Below are positions 24,140 to 30,957 of a stretch of 64,000 bases of DNA, piece after piece. A program made the position numbers and the translations under genes. Origin of the DNA: Parolsenella massiliensis (GTDB taxonomy: Bacteria; Actinomycetota; Coriobacteriia; Coriobacteriales; Atopobiaceae); contig NZ_LT671675.1 in the NCBI RefSeq assembly GCF_900143685.1, positions 1,898,699 to 1,962,698 of the forward strand, written 5' to 3'. How positions within the stretch are numbered: the stretch's first letter is position 1; every line of letters starts with the position of its first letter. Under the pieces are notes generated by a model that did no database searches, had not been told where the DNA came from, and was given only the letters and a program-made list of their open reading frames with translations.

Positions 24140-25234
24140 CTAGCCCAGAAGTGCCCTCCCGGCCTCGGTGAGGCGGCGCTTCTGCTTGTCCTTGAACAGG
24201 TATCCCCTGCCCTCGAGGGACTGCAGCTGCCGGCTCCACGTTGGGAGGGATCCGCCGTAGGCGTTGACCAGGTCAGTGGGGCCCACGGACTCGTGCTCGG
24301 CGAGGTAGGCAACGATCTGTGACTCTCGCTCGCTGAGCTCGAGCGGGTCTGCCTGCGTGGGCATGGGCTGCCAGCCGGGTGCCTGCTGCGGGTAGGGCTG
24401 GGGTGCCCAGGGCTGTTGGTAGGTGGGCTGCTGATAGTAGGGTTGCGCCCAGCCCTGCTGGGGCATCGGCTGGTACGGGCCACCCTGGTAGGGCATCTGC
24501 TGCTGAGGTGCCTGCTGGTAGGACTGCTGCTGGTAGAAGGGCTGCTGGGGTATCTGCTGATAGGGGTTCTGTGCGGCCTGGGCGTACTGCTGCGCCTGTA
24601 TTGGTGCCTGGGCCTGCTGCTGGCCCTGCCAGCCGGCGGCGCCCTGCGCGGGTGCCGGTGCCTCGGCCGCATGGGGCGACGGCATCGAGATAGTGACGAT
24701 GGTGCCGGCGTTCATGTTGTCCTCGATGGTGAGCGTGCCTCCGTGGTCCTCCATGTACTGCTGCGCGTAGGGAAGCCCCGAGCCCACGCCGCGGATGTAG
24801 CGCTTCATTTCCTCGGTCGCCGAGGTGGTTCCGTACTCGAGCGCTCGGTCCTTCTCCTGGATGCCGGGGCCCTGGTCGGAGAAGCGAATGGTGTTGCCCC
24901 CGTCGAGGATCGAGATGGTGGGCTCGATGAAGTAGGCGTGGACGAAGTTCTCGACCACCTCGCGAATGACCGTGAAGGAGATGCTGCCGCCCTGCTCCTT
25001 GGCAAGCCTCGTGACCGTCGTCGTGATCTCCTCGAGGAAGGTGCGGACGTCGCTGGGCTGAACGACGACGACGCGCGGTGCGGCCGTGGGGTCGTCGAAC
25101 ACGGCGATGCGTGCGGGATTCGTCACGACCTCACCAAGGACGTGCTGGTCCGCATGGGGCTGCGTGGGCGCGCCCTGCGCTCCGTCTATGCCAGTTGGTC
25201 CCTCGCCGACGAAGGGATAGAAGGCGTCTGCCAT
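24140..25234 (-). CDS. Origin-proximal GHKL ATPase with Gln/Pro-rich linker and winged-helix C-terminus
   Basis: The 364-residue protein (start MADAFYPF, GAGAGAG upstream) has three parts. Residues about 55-187 are a GHKL ATP-binding domain with N-box REVVENFVHAY (Asn 96), G1 box DQGPGI (120-125) and G2 box RGVGSGL (148-154), followed by HGGTLTIED. There is no phosphoacceptor His domain and no membrane segment, so it is not a conventional sensor kinase; the fold is closer to anti-sigma-factor kinases of the SpoIIAB type. Residues about 188-298 are a low-complexity Gln/Pro/Tyr linker. Residues about 299-364 form a winged helix-turn-helix (SERESQIVAYLAEHE...). It lies between dnaA and the probable origin, immediately upstream of dnaA. 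An ATP-controlled regulator of initiation or dnaA expression is an inference; function is unknown to me. Confidence 0.75.
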   Translation of the reverse strand: MADAFYPFVGEGPTGIDGAQGAPTQPHADQHVLGEVVTNPARIAVFDDPTAAPRVVVVQPSDVRTFLEEITTTVTRLAKEQGGSISFTVIREVVENFVHAYFIEPTISILDGGNTIRFSDQGPGIQEKDRALEYGTTSATEEMKRYIRGVGSGLPYAQQYMEDHGGTLTIEDNMNAGTIVTISMPSPHAAEAPAPAQGAAGWQGQQQAQAPIQAQQYAQAAQNPYQQIPQQPFYQQQSYQQAPQQQMPYQGGPYQPMPQQGWAQPYYQQPTYQQPWAPQPYPQQAPGWQPMPTQADPLELSERESQIVAYLAEHESVGPTDLVNAYGGSLPTWSRQLQSLEGRGYLFKDKQKRRLTEAGRALLG

Positions 25235-25480
25235 CGGGGTCTCTCTCTTCACGAAGTGGTTCTTGCCACAACATTTCACTCTTTTTTACAAGTTTCCGTC
25301 AATTGATGAAAACTTGCACAAGGTTCCTTCCAGCCATGAAAAGTTATTAACAACCGATAAAAACATGTTGATAACCTGCGCTGAAATGATTGGAACCGAC
25401 GTGAAAAGATACGCGTAGAAGCCATGAAATTTCATTTCTGACCTGAGATTTTCCGCGAGAGGTGAAAAGCTATCACCCTG

Positions 25481-25489
25481 TTTTTCACA
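25481..25489 (+). promoter_or_regulatory. DnaA-box-like site in the putative oriC
   Basis: TTTTTCACA fits the relaxed DnaA-box pattern TTWTNCACA at every position and belongs to the TTTTCA motif family that recurs around dnaA. Confidence 0.45.
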
Positions 25490-25675
25490 GGTGATGAATT
25501 CTCGCGAAAAGTCGAGAAATCGAGAAGGTCACAGCGAGGCCGTTGCCATCGCGATGAACACTACTTGTTGAGGTTTTCGACGCTAAGCGTCCCGCAGGTT
25601 GTGTTTCTCGGAGTTAGTCAGGATGTTTCTTGCGGCATTTTACGAGGTGACCACGTGAAAAAGCCAACATTCAAA

Positions 25676-25705
25676 TTGACATCCGGAGAGAAACACCCCT
25701 ACAAT
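25676..25705 (+). promoter_or_regulatory. Promoter of rpmH operon
   Basis: TTGACA (25676-25681, perfect -35) and TACAAT (25700-25705) are separated by 18 nt, 50 nt upstream of the rpmH ATG. Confidence 0.75.
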
Positions 25706-25755
25706 CGGAGAGCTTGACTGCTTATGCAGTGATCTGTGTCACTCAGGAGGAACCT

Positions 25756-25890
25756 ATGAAGCGTACGTATCAGCCGAATAAGAGGAAGCGCGCCAAGTGC
25801 CACGGCTTCCGTGCTCGTATGGCCACCAAGGGCGGCCGCGCCGTTCTCGCCCGTCGTCGCGCCAAGGGCCGCAAGAAGCTCACCGTCTAG
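25756..25890 (+). CDS. rpmH: 50S ribosomal protein L34
   Basis: The 44-residue, highly basic protein begins [14 protein letters not shown], contains the conserved [16 protein letters not shown], and ends [12 protein letters not shown], the standard L34 sequence. L34 is a late-assembly protein of the large ribosomal subunit. AGGAGG lies 6 nt before the ATG. It opens the rightward rpmH-rnpA-yidD-yidC-khpB operon from a near-consensus promoter adjoining oriC. Confidence 0.98.
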   Translation: MKRTYQPNKRKRAKCHGFRARMATKGGRAVLARRRAKGRKKLTV

Positions 25891-25898
25891 GAATGCTC

Positions 25899-26216
25899 AT
25901 GGAGACCATCAAGTCCAAGCAGGATTTTGAGAAGGTCTTCCAGAGCGGTAAGCGGCTCAACCACCGCCTTGTTCGGCTCACCGTGAGTCCGGTCGAGGAA
26001 GGTGGAAGGAGCCGCGTTGCTTTTGTTGCCGCCAAGAGGCTTGGCAACGCCGTGTGTCGCAATAGGTGCAAGCGTCTGCTTCGCGCCGCGGCACAGCAGG
26101 CTGGCTTTCCGCTCGAGGGATTTGAGGTGATTCTCTTCTCGACTCCGGCAACCCGAAATGCCTCGTCTACCGAGGTGGCAGAGGCTCTTGCCAAGCTCTC
26201 GAAGAGAATCCGGTAG
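25899..26216 (+). CDS. rnpA: Ribonuclease P protein component
   Basis: The 105-residue basic protein carries the RNase P protein signature [11 protein letters not shown] (residues 49-59) and the [11 protein letters not shown] segment before it. It supports the RNase P RNA in cutting the 5' leader from tRNA precursors. I prefer the ATG at 25899 because AGGA (25889-25892), overlapping the rpmH stop, is 6 nt upstream; an ATG two codons earlier (25893) lacks useful spacing. Rapid transition from rpmH (8 nt) and to yidD (2 nt) implies co-translation. Confidence 0.95.
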   Translation: METIKSKQDFEKVFQSGKRLNHRLVRLTVSPVEEGGRSRVAFVAAKRLGNAVCRNRCKRLLRAAAQQAGFPLEGFEVILFSTPATRNASSTEVAEALAKLSKRIR

Positions 26217-26218
26217 GT

Positions 26219-26461
26219 ATGAGCAATACGGGGGAAGACAGGCCGGGTGCACTCGCTCGAGCCCTCATCTTCTTGGTGAGGGTGTATAAGCGGTTCATCT
26301 CGCCTGTTCTCCCCCCTTCTTGCATATACACACCAACCTGTTCTGAGTACGCCATGGAGGCGCTGCGCCGGCACGGCGTACTCAGAGGCGGTTGGCTTGC
26401 CCTGGCCAGAATCGCCAGGTGCAATCCGCGCCACAAGGGAGGCTATGACCCCGTCCCCTAG
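26219..26461 (+). CDS. yidD: Membrane protein insertion efficiency factor YidD
   Basis: The 80-residue protein matches the YidD family (DUF37): amphipathic [18 protein letters not shown], the [11 protein letters not shown]ys motif, and the closing [13 protein letters not shown]. YidD sits at the cytoplasmic face of the membrane and aids YidC- and Sec-dependent insertion. It begins 2 nt after rnpA and precedes yidC by 25 nt, the conserved order. Confidence 0.95.
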   Translation: MSNTGEDRPGALARALIFLVRVYKRFISPVLPPSCIYTPTCSEYAMEALRRHGVLRGGWLALARIARCNPRHKGGYDPVP

Positions 26462-26486
26462 GGGCGGGCAACCGGAGGTACTGTCC

Positions 26487-27245
26487 ATGTGGGATGGGAT
26501 TATCTACATCATTGCCCAGGTGCTCACGTTCATTGCGAACTTCGTGGGCGACTGGGGCCTGGCCATCATTGTGTTGACGGCCATCATCCGTATCTTGCTG
26601 ACGCCGCTCACCGTGAGCTCCACGCGCTCGACCGCTAAGATGCAGGTCCTGCAGCCCAAGCTCATGGAGATTCAGACGCGTTACGCCGACGATCCTCAGC
26701 GCATGAACGAGGAGATGCAGAAGTTCTACAGCGAGAACAAGTTCAACCCGCTGGGTGGCTGCCTGCCAACGCTCATCCAGATGCCCGTGTTCTTCGCCCT
26801 GTTCTCCGTGCTTCGCTACCAGATTCCCGAGGGTGCGCACTTCTATGGCATCTTTGAGTCTCTCGCAATCACGACGAACGACGCCGTGAGCCAGCTTGGC
26901 TTTGGTGGCGCCTGGGTCTACCTGGTGTTCGTGCTTGCGTTCGGCATCCTTACGCTCATCCCGATGCTTCTCAACACCCAGCCCGACTCCCCGCAGGCGA
27001 GCCAGACCAAGATCATGGGTTGCGTCATGGCCATCATGATGATCTGGTTCGGTTGGAACGTGCCGGTGGGCGTTGTCCTGTACTATGTCACCTCCTCTGC
27101 CTGGGGTGTCGTGCAGCAGGTCTTTATCACGCGCAAGGTGATGGAGAAGGCCAAGGCCGAGGAGGCCGAGCGCATGGCCAACCAGCCTGTTAACATCGAT
27201 GTCGTTCGCAAGGAGCGCAAGCCTCGCCCCCACAAGAAGGGCTAA
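26487..27245 (+). CDS. yidC: Membrane protein insertase YidC/OxaI
   Basis: The 252-residue protein is a five-TM YidC of the short Gram-positive type. The first segment (MWDGIIYIIAQVLTFIANFV region), the hydrophilic-groove Arg in IIRILLTPLTVSS near residue 37, the cytoplasmic hairpin LQPKLMEIQTRYADDPQRM, and GCLPTLIQMPVFFALFSVL are all recognisable. It inserts membrane proteins alone or with SecYEG. I start it at ATG 26487, preceded by GGAGG, rather than at the in-frame ATG 90 nt upstream inside yidD. There is no lipobox signal peptide. The C-terminal tail is basic, which favours ribosome contact. Confidence 0.96.
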   Translation: MWDGIIYIIAQVLTFIANFVGDWGLAIIVLTAIIRILLTPLTVSSTRSTAKMQVLQPKLMEIQTRYADDPQRMNEEMQKFYSENKFNPLGGCLPTLIQMPVFFALFSVLRYQIPEGAHFYGIFESLAITTNDAVSQLGFGGAWVYLVFVLAFGILTLIPMLLNTQPDSPQASQTKIMGCVMAIMMIWFGWNVPVGVVLYYVTSSAWGVVQQVFITRKVMEKAKAEEAERMANQPVNIDVVRKERKPRPHKKG

Positions 27246-27325
27246 CGGCACAAGCCACGAAGTAATACCTATGTCGCGCGCCCTCATCCTCGAAGGTGCG
27301 CGACATTGTCTATCTGGAGGTTGCT

Positions 27326-27877
27326 ATGAGCGAGGAAACCCTGGAGAAGACCGACGAGTTCTCGGTCATCCGCACGAGTTTCGAGGAGTCGGGAAGCCTG
27401 TCCGACGACCAGCTTGATGTCGTTGCCGACACGGCTATCGACATCCTCCGAGGTATCCTTGGGTGCTTTGGTGAGAACACTTGTTCGATTGATGAGTATG
27501 ATGGAGACGAGGGTGAACTGATCCTGGATGTCAGCGGTGGAGACCTCGCGATTCTTATCGGCCGTCATGGCGTTACGCTGGACGCGCTCCAGGTTGTGTT
27601 TGCCTCCATGCTCTCCAAGCGCATCGGCTTCCACTATCCCATCGTTGTTGACATCGAGGGATATAAGAGCCGCCGTCGCGATAAGGTCCAGGGTCTGGCC
27701 CGTAGTAATGCTCAAAAGGCTGTGAAGTCTGGCCGCGCTGTGAGGCTTGCACCTATGAATGCCTACGAGCGTAGGCTCGTTCACCTTGCGCTTCGTGACT
27801 CCGTTGATGTCACGACTCACTCTGAGGGTACTGATCCCGAGCGTTACGTGGTCATCACCCCGGTTAAGTCTGAGTAG
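27326..27877 (+). CDS. khpB: KH-R3H RNA-binding protein KhpB (Jag/EloR)
   Basis: The 183-residue product has a KH domain (about 65-105, with the loop GRHGVTLDALQ) and an R3H domain (about 118-180, RRRDKVQGLARSNAQKA then AYERRLVHLAL). It lacks the N-terminal Jag domain of many firmicute homologues and starts instead with a short acidic stretch. KhpB pairs with KhpA, binds RNA and influences cell elongation and division. GGAGG lies 5 nt before the ATG. It ends the rpmH operon at a terminator; the small gap after yidC (80 nt) shows nothing else. Confidence 0.92.
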   Translation: MSEETLEKTDEFSVIRTSFEESGSLSDDQLDVVADTAIDILRGILGCFGENTCSIDEYDGDEGELILDVSGGDLAILIGRHGVTLDALQVVFASMLSKRIGFHYPIVVDIEGYKSRRRDKVQGLARSNAQKAVKSGRAVRLAPMNAYERRLVHLALRDSVDVTTHSEGTDPERYVVITPVKSE

Positions 27878-27899
27878 CGCGTTCTTCATATGGCACTTC

Positions 27900-27931
27900 T
27901 TGAGGAGACCCCTTTTGGGGCCTCCTTTTTT
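27900..27931 (+). terminator. Terminator of the rpmH-khpB operon
   Basis: GGAGACCCC and GGGGCCTCC pair across a TTTT loop with one mismatch, followed by seven T residues, 23 nt after khpB. Confidence 0.8.
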
Positions 27932-28033
27932 AGACTCCTGCTCCACTTATTCCTCTTAGCTCGGGCTCCTGTGGTCTGGATACAGTAGACTGGTATCAGT
28001 CGAAGCTCAATCACACTCATGACATGGACGTTT

Positions 28034-28064
28034 GCCAAGACTTCTTGTTTCGGGAAGTCTTGGC
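28034..28064 (+). other. Perfect 11-bp hairpin upstream of rsmG
   Basis: GCCAAGACTTC (28034-28044) pairs exactly with GAAGTCTTGGC (28054-28064) across a 9-nt loop and is followed by ATTTGATG. It lies inside the longest possible rsmG frame, but looks like an RNA element, so I regard it as leader sequence. Its role (attenuation, stability) is unknown. Confidence 0.45.
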
Positions 28065-28083
28065 ATTTGATGATTGGGCAGGT

Positions 28084-28917
28084 ATGGCTGAGAGTATTGA
28101 GGCTGGTTGCATTGAAAATTCGAGCCACGGAGAGCCTCTCTGCTGGCTTGAAATTGATTTTGTAACTAATTGCCCATTCACGACAAAAGACGGCCTTAGA
28201 ATGCTCGAGAAGCTCTCTGATGACTATTCGCTTGGATTTGAGGCTCATCAGCTTATCTCTGTTATTCATCATCTGTATCTGATGTACAGAAAGAATGAGT
28301 TTGTGAATCTCACAAGCATCAGGTCCATGCCAGATGGTCTTGTTCTCCATGCCTTTGATTCGCTGCTATTCGCCAAAGTCATTTCAAAGTACGAAAAGCT
28401 TGATAATCAGCTCAGGCTGTTGGACATGGGTTCTGGTGGCGGGTTCCCAGGTATTCCAATTGCTTGTGTTTCCAACTATGATGTCGAACTTCTCGATTCT
28501 GTTGGCAAGAAGGTCAATGCTTGCAATGAATTTGCCAGTGAGATTTGTTTGGAGAACCGTGTACATGCCTCTCACGATCGTCTCGAAGAGTTTGTAAAGC
28601 AGTCTGGACGCTGCTTTGACATCGTGACTGCTCGTGCTCTGGCGAAGCTCGATATCCTCATTGAGTACGCTGAACCATATGTCAAGCAAGGCGGTTATTT
28701 GTTCTTTGGTAAGGCAAATCCCGAGCAACAGGAACTTGCTGACGCACATAAGGTTGCAAAGCTCTGTGGGTTTGAGATTGTTTCACGTGAAACATTTGAG
28801 CTTCCAGATGATTATGGTCACAGAGAGATAATAGTCTTAAAGAAGGTAGCTAAGAGTAAGGTAAGACTGCCAAGAAAGAATGGTGAAGCGAGAAACCATC
28901 CACTTTCGGCTAGATAG
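28084..28917 (+). CDS. rsmG: 16S rRNA (guanine-527-N7) methyltransferase RsmG
   Basis: RsmG methylates G527 of 16S rRNA using S-adenosylmethionine. The sequence shows the family opening LYLMYRKNEFVNLTSI, the SAM-binding motif LDMGSGGGFPGIPIA, VELLDSVGKKVNAC, and ARALAKLDILIEYA. The start is uncertain: ATG at 28024, 28084 and 28201 are in frame and none has a good ribosome site. I prefer 28084 because a perfect hairpin occupies 28034-28064; homology alone would support 28201. A parS site lies within the coding sequence near its 3' end (28779-28794). The gene, with parA and parB, is much more A+T-rich than the surroundings. Confidence 0.92.
   Translation: MAESIEAGCIENSSHGEPLCWLEIDFVTNCPFTTKDGLRMLEKLSDDYSLGFEAHQLISVIHHLYLMYRKNEFVNLTSIRSMPDGLVLHAFDSLLFAKVISKYEKLDNQLRLLDMGSGGGFPGIPIACVSNYDVELLDSVGKKVNACNEFASEICLENRVHASHDRLEEFVKQSGRCFDIVTARALAKLDILIEYAEPYVKQGGYLFFGKANPEQQELADAHKVAKLCGFEIVSRETFELPDDYGHREIIVLKKVAKSKVRLPRKNGEARNHPLSAR
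28779..28794. other. parS centromere site inside rsmG
   Basis: TGTTTCACGTGAAACA, a perfect 16-bp match to the bacterial ParB-binding parS consensus, is embedded in the rsmG reading frame (encoding VSRET). Confidence 0.95.
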
Positions 28918-28940
28918 CAATGTTTCACGTGAAACATTGC
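28917..28940. other. parS centromere site upstream of parA
   Basis: The 16-bp parS core at 28921-28936 is extended by four complementary bases on each side, giving a 24-bp perfect palindrome that begins right after the rsmG stop codon. ParB should nucleate here and spread. Confidence 0.95.
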
Positions 28941-28959
28941 AAATTGAGATTGGAAACTA

Positions 28960-29760
28960 ATGGGATTTCGAGATGTGAAGCGCAGTAGTCCGAATAAACC
29001 AACTAACGTTCTTGCGATTATCAATCAGAAGGGCGGAGTTGGTAAGTCAACTACGGCAATTAACCTATCTGCAGCACTCGGTGAGGAACACAAGAAGTGC
29101 CTCGTAATCGATTTTGATCCGCAGGGAAATACGACAAGTGGCTACGGAATCGATAAGGATGAGCTCGAGCATGATATTTACGACGCTCTGCTTGAGGGAT
29201 ATTCGATGAGTGATCTCATCGTGGAGACTCCAGAGCCGAGAGTATTTGTCGTTCCTGCGACAATTCAACTCGCAGGTGCAGAAATCGAGCTTGTCAGCAA
29301 GATTGCCCGTGAGAGCATCCTGAAGAACCTCATTGCAGAGGTGAAGGATGAGTTCGACTATGTGTTTATCGACTGCCCTCCCTCTCTTGGTTTGCTTACG
29401 ATTAACGCACTTTCTGCTGCAAACGGACTTCTGATTCCAATTCAGTGTGAGTACTACGCGCTTGAGGGCGTAACCAAGCTTCTTGAGTCGATGAAGCTTG
29501 TAAAGTCGAGTCTGAATCCGAATCTTGACGTCTTTGGCGTTCTCATGACCATGTATGACAAGAGAACTACGCTGTCGAACGATGTTGTTGCTGAGGTTAA
29601 GAAGTACTTCGGTAATAAGATGTTTAAGACGGTCATTCCCAGGAGCGTCAAAATCTCTGAGGCCCCCAGTCATGGTTTGCCAATCGCAATGTATTCGGCG
29701 ACGAATAAGGGTGCAATCGCTTATCGAGGACTTGCAAGAGAGGTGATTCGTCGTGGCTAA
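28960..29760 (+). CDS. parA: Chromosome partitioning ATPase ParA (Soj)
   Basis: The 266-residue deviant-Walker ATPase has motif KGGVGKSTT (residues 24-32), Walker A' with the signature Lys, switch II FDPQGNTTSGYG (52-63), and the IDCPPSLGLLT box (about 131-141). It binds DNA nonspecifically and moves ParB-parS complexes apart. It follows rsmG and the extended parS palindrome, and its end overlaps parB by 8 nt. The nucleotide composition is notably A+T-rich for this genome (27 of 60 G+C in the row starting 29521). Confidence 0.97.
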   Translation: MGFRDVKRSSPNKPTNVLAIINQKGGVGKSTTAINLSAALGEEHKKCLVIDFDPQGNTTSGYGIDKDELEHDIYDALLEGYSMSDLIVETPEPRVFVVPATIQLAGAEIELVSKIARESILKNLIAEVKDEFDYVFIDCPPSLGLLTINALSAANGLLIPIQCEYYALEGVTKLLESMKLVKSSLNPNLDVFGVLMTMYDKRTTLSNDVVAEVKKYFGNKMFKTVIPRSVKISEAPSHGLPIAMYSATNKGAIAYRGLAREVIRRG

Positions 29761-30628
29761 AAAGAGCGGTCTTGGCAGGGGCTTGAATGCTCTTATCAGC
29801 GAGGCAAATGCTGAAACTGGAAATGAACCAGAGGCAGTTCTGCAAATTGCTGACATTGTGCGTAATCCAGGGCAACCTCGAAAGAACTTTGATGAAGACG
29901 CCTTGAACGAACTTGCTGACTCAATCAGGCAAAATGGAGTGCTTCAGCCGATTCTTGTAAGGAAGAAGGGTCAGAAGTACGAGATCGTTGCGGGAGAGCG
30001 CAGATATCAGGCTAGCAAGCTCGCGGGTCTCAAAGAGATTCCTGCAGTTGTAAGGGATATCGATGATGACAAGGTATTTCAGCTTGCCTTGATCGAGAAT
30101 CTTCAGCGCTCTGATCTGTCTCCAATCGAGGAGGCAAGAGGATACAAGCAACTTCTATCTAAGCAAGGACTCACTCAGGAAGGCCTTGCCAAGATTCTGT
30201 CAAAGTCACGGTCTGCAATTGCAAACACGCTTCGCCTTATGGACCTTCCAGCCGAAGTACAGGACCTGATGGAGAAAGGCCTGCTCACAGCGGGTCATGC
30301 CCGAGCAATTCTCGCAGTCCAAACTGAAGAGGGAAGAATCAAGCTTGCTCATAAGGTGGTAACCGAAAGCCTTACCGTGAGGCAGACAGAAAATCTTGCT
30401 CCGCTCTTTTCTGTCGAGCGCGCTGAAGTTAAGACCAGGGTGGCTGCACCGCAGTCATTCAAGCGTGCAGCACGTGAGCTTAGAAAGATGCTTGACACCA
30501 ACGTGAAGGTCAAGCAGGTCCGTGGCAAGAACAAGATTGAGATTGAGTTCAAGGACGAGGACGAGCTTGCAAGAATCCTCTCTCAAATTCAGCCATCTGA
30601 TGATGAAGGTGATGAGGATTGGGACTAG
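29753..30628 (+). CDS. parB: Chromosome partitioning protein ParB (Spo0J)
   Basis: The 291-residue ParB opens with the conserved GLGRGLNALI, contains the CTPase motif GERRYQASKLAGL (about 82-94), the helix-turn-helix region SRSAIANTLRLMDLP that reads parS (about 156-170) and a C-terminal dimerisation domain. ParB binds parS, uses CTP to clamp and slide along DNA, and stimulates ParA. Translation starts at GTG inside the parA 3' end, so the genes are coupled. Two parS sites lie upstream. Confidence 0.97.
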   Translation: MAKKSGLGRGLNALISEANAETGNEPEAVLQIADIVRNPGQPRKNFDEDALNELADSIRQNGVLQPILVRKKGQKYEIVAGERRYQASKLAGLKEIPAVVRDIDDDKVFQLALIENLQRSDLSPIEEARGYKQLLSKQGLTQEGLAKILSKSRSAIANTLRLMDLPAEVQDLMEKGLLTAGHARAILAVQTEEGRIKLAHKVVTESLTVRQTENLAPLFSVERAEVKTRVAAPQSFKRAARELRKMLDTNVKVKQVRGKNKIEIEFKDEDELARILSQIQPSDDEGDEDWD

Positions 30629-30864
30629 TCTCAAGGTCACTTAGAAGCGCAATCATCGCAGCCGGCGGTCTCGCAATAGTCTGGAATATGTTCATTGACG
30701 AGCGCGCGAAGGAAAGCGTGAGGAGAGCGGTGAAGGTAACAGGTAATCTTGCAAGTCAAGCCTTGAGTACCTATATGGATCCGATGGCTGAGTTCTCGTC
30801 TGAGGAGGCGGCAAAGTTCAATCGGAGTTGGGTTGAACAGCAGTGGAGAAACATTGGCTACTAG
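30619..30864 (+). CDS. Small hypothetical protein downstream of parB
   Basis: This 81-residue reading frame starts at TTG within the parB 3' end (10-nt overlap, with GATGAGGA just before). It has a hydrophobic stretch near residues 10-25 (SAIIAAGGLAIVWNMFI) that could be a membrane anchor, followed by a basic helix and an acidic C-terminus ending in QQWRNIGY. I do not recognise a family. Tight coupling to parB and matching A+T-rich composition support expression. A terminator-like palindrome belonging to rlmN follows. Confidence 0.55.
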   Translation: MGLVSRSLRSAIIAAGGLAIVWNMFIDERAKESVRRAVKVTGNLASQALSTYMDPMAEFSSEEAAKFNRSWVEQQWRNIGY

Positions 30865-30896
30865 TTCACCATTAAACGGTCTACCTGCATGAATGT

Positions 30897-30934
30897 AAAA
30901 AGGGGAGTATAGAACATATGTTCTATACTCCCCT
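30897..30934 (-). terminator. 34-bp perfect palindrome, terminator of rlmN
   Basis: 30901-30934 is a perfect palindrome without spacer. On the minus strand the stem ends in ACTCCCC followed by TTTTT, 24 nt after the rlmN stop, so it should terminate rlmN and may also shield it from parB transcription. Confidence 0.75.
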
Positions 30935-30957
30935 AATGGTAAAGCTTCGATTTGAAG

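Larger units (their letters stand above)
25235..25755. other. Probable replication origin (oriC) between the GHKL gene and rpmH
   Basis: A 521-bp gap, conspicuously A+T-rich over 25260-25500, divides leftward dnaA-side genes from rightward rpmH-side genes, the classical origin position. It contains TTATCAACA (minus, 25366-25374; one change from consensus), TTTTTCACA (25481-25489) and repeated TGAAAA motifs at 25307, 25337, 25402, 25463 and 25656, plus the palindrome TGAAATTTCA (25425-25434). The right end carries the rpmH promoter. Exact limits and the unwinding element cannot be fixed by eye. Confidence 0.65.

Noticed and set aside
24140..25234. Ordinary sensor histidine kinase
   Set aside because: There is no DHp/H-box histidine, no membrane segment and no partner regulator; only the ATPase part is kinase-like.
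30901..30934. 34-bp palindrome as an attachment or resolution site
   Set aside because: It is followed by a T tract right after rlmN and no mobile gene is near; a terminator explains it.
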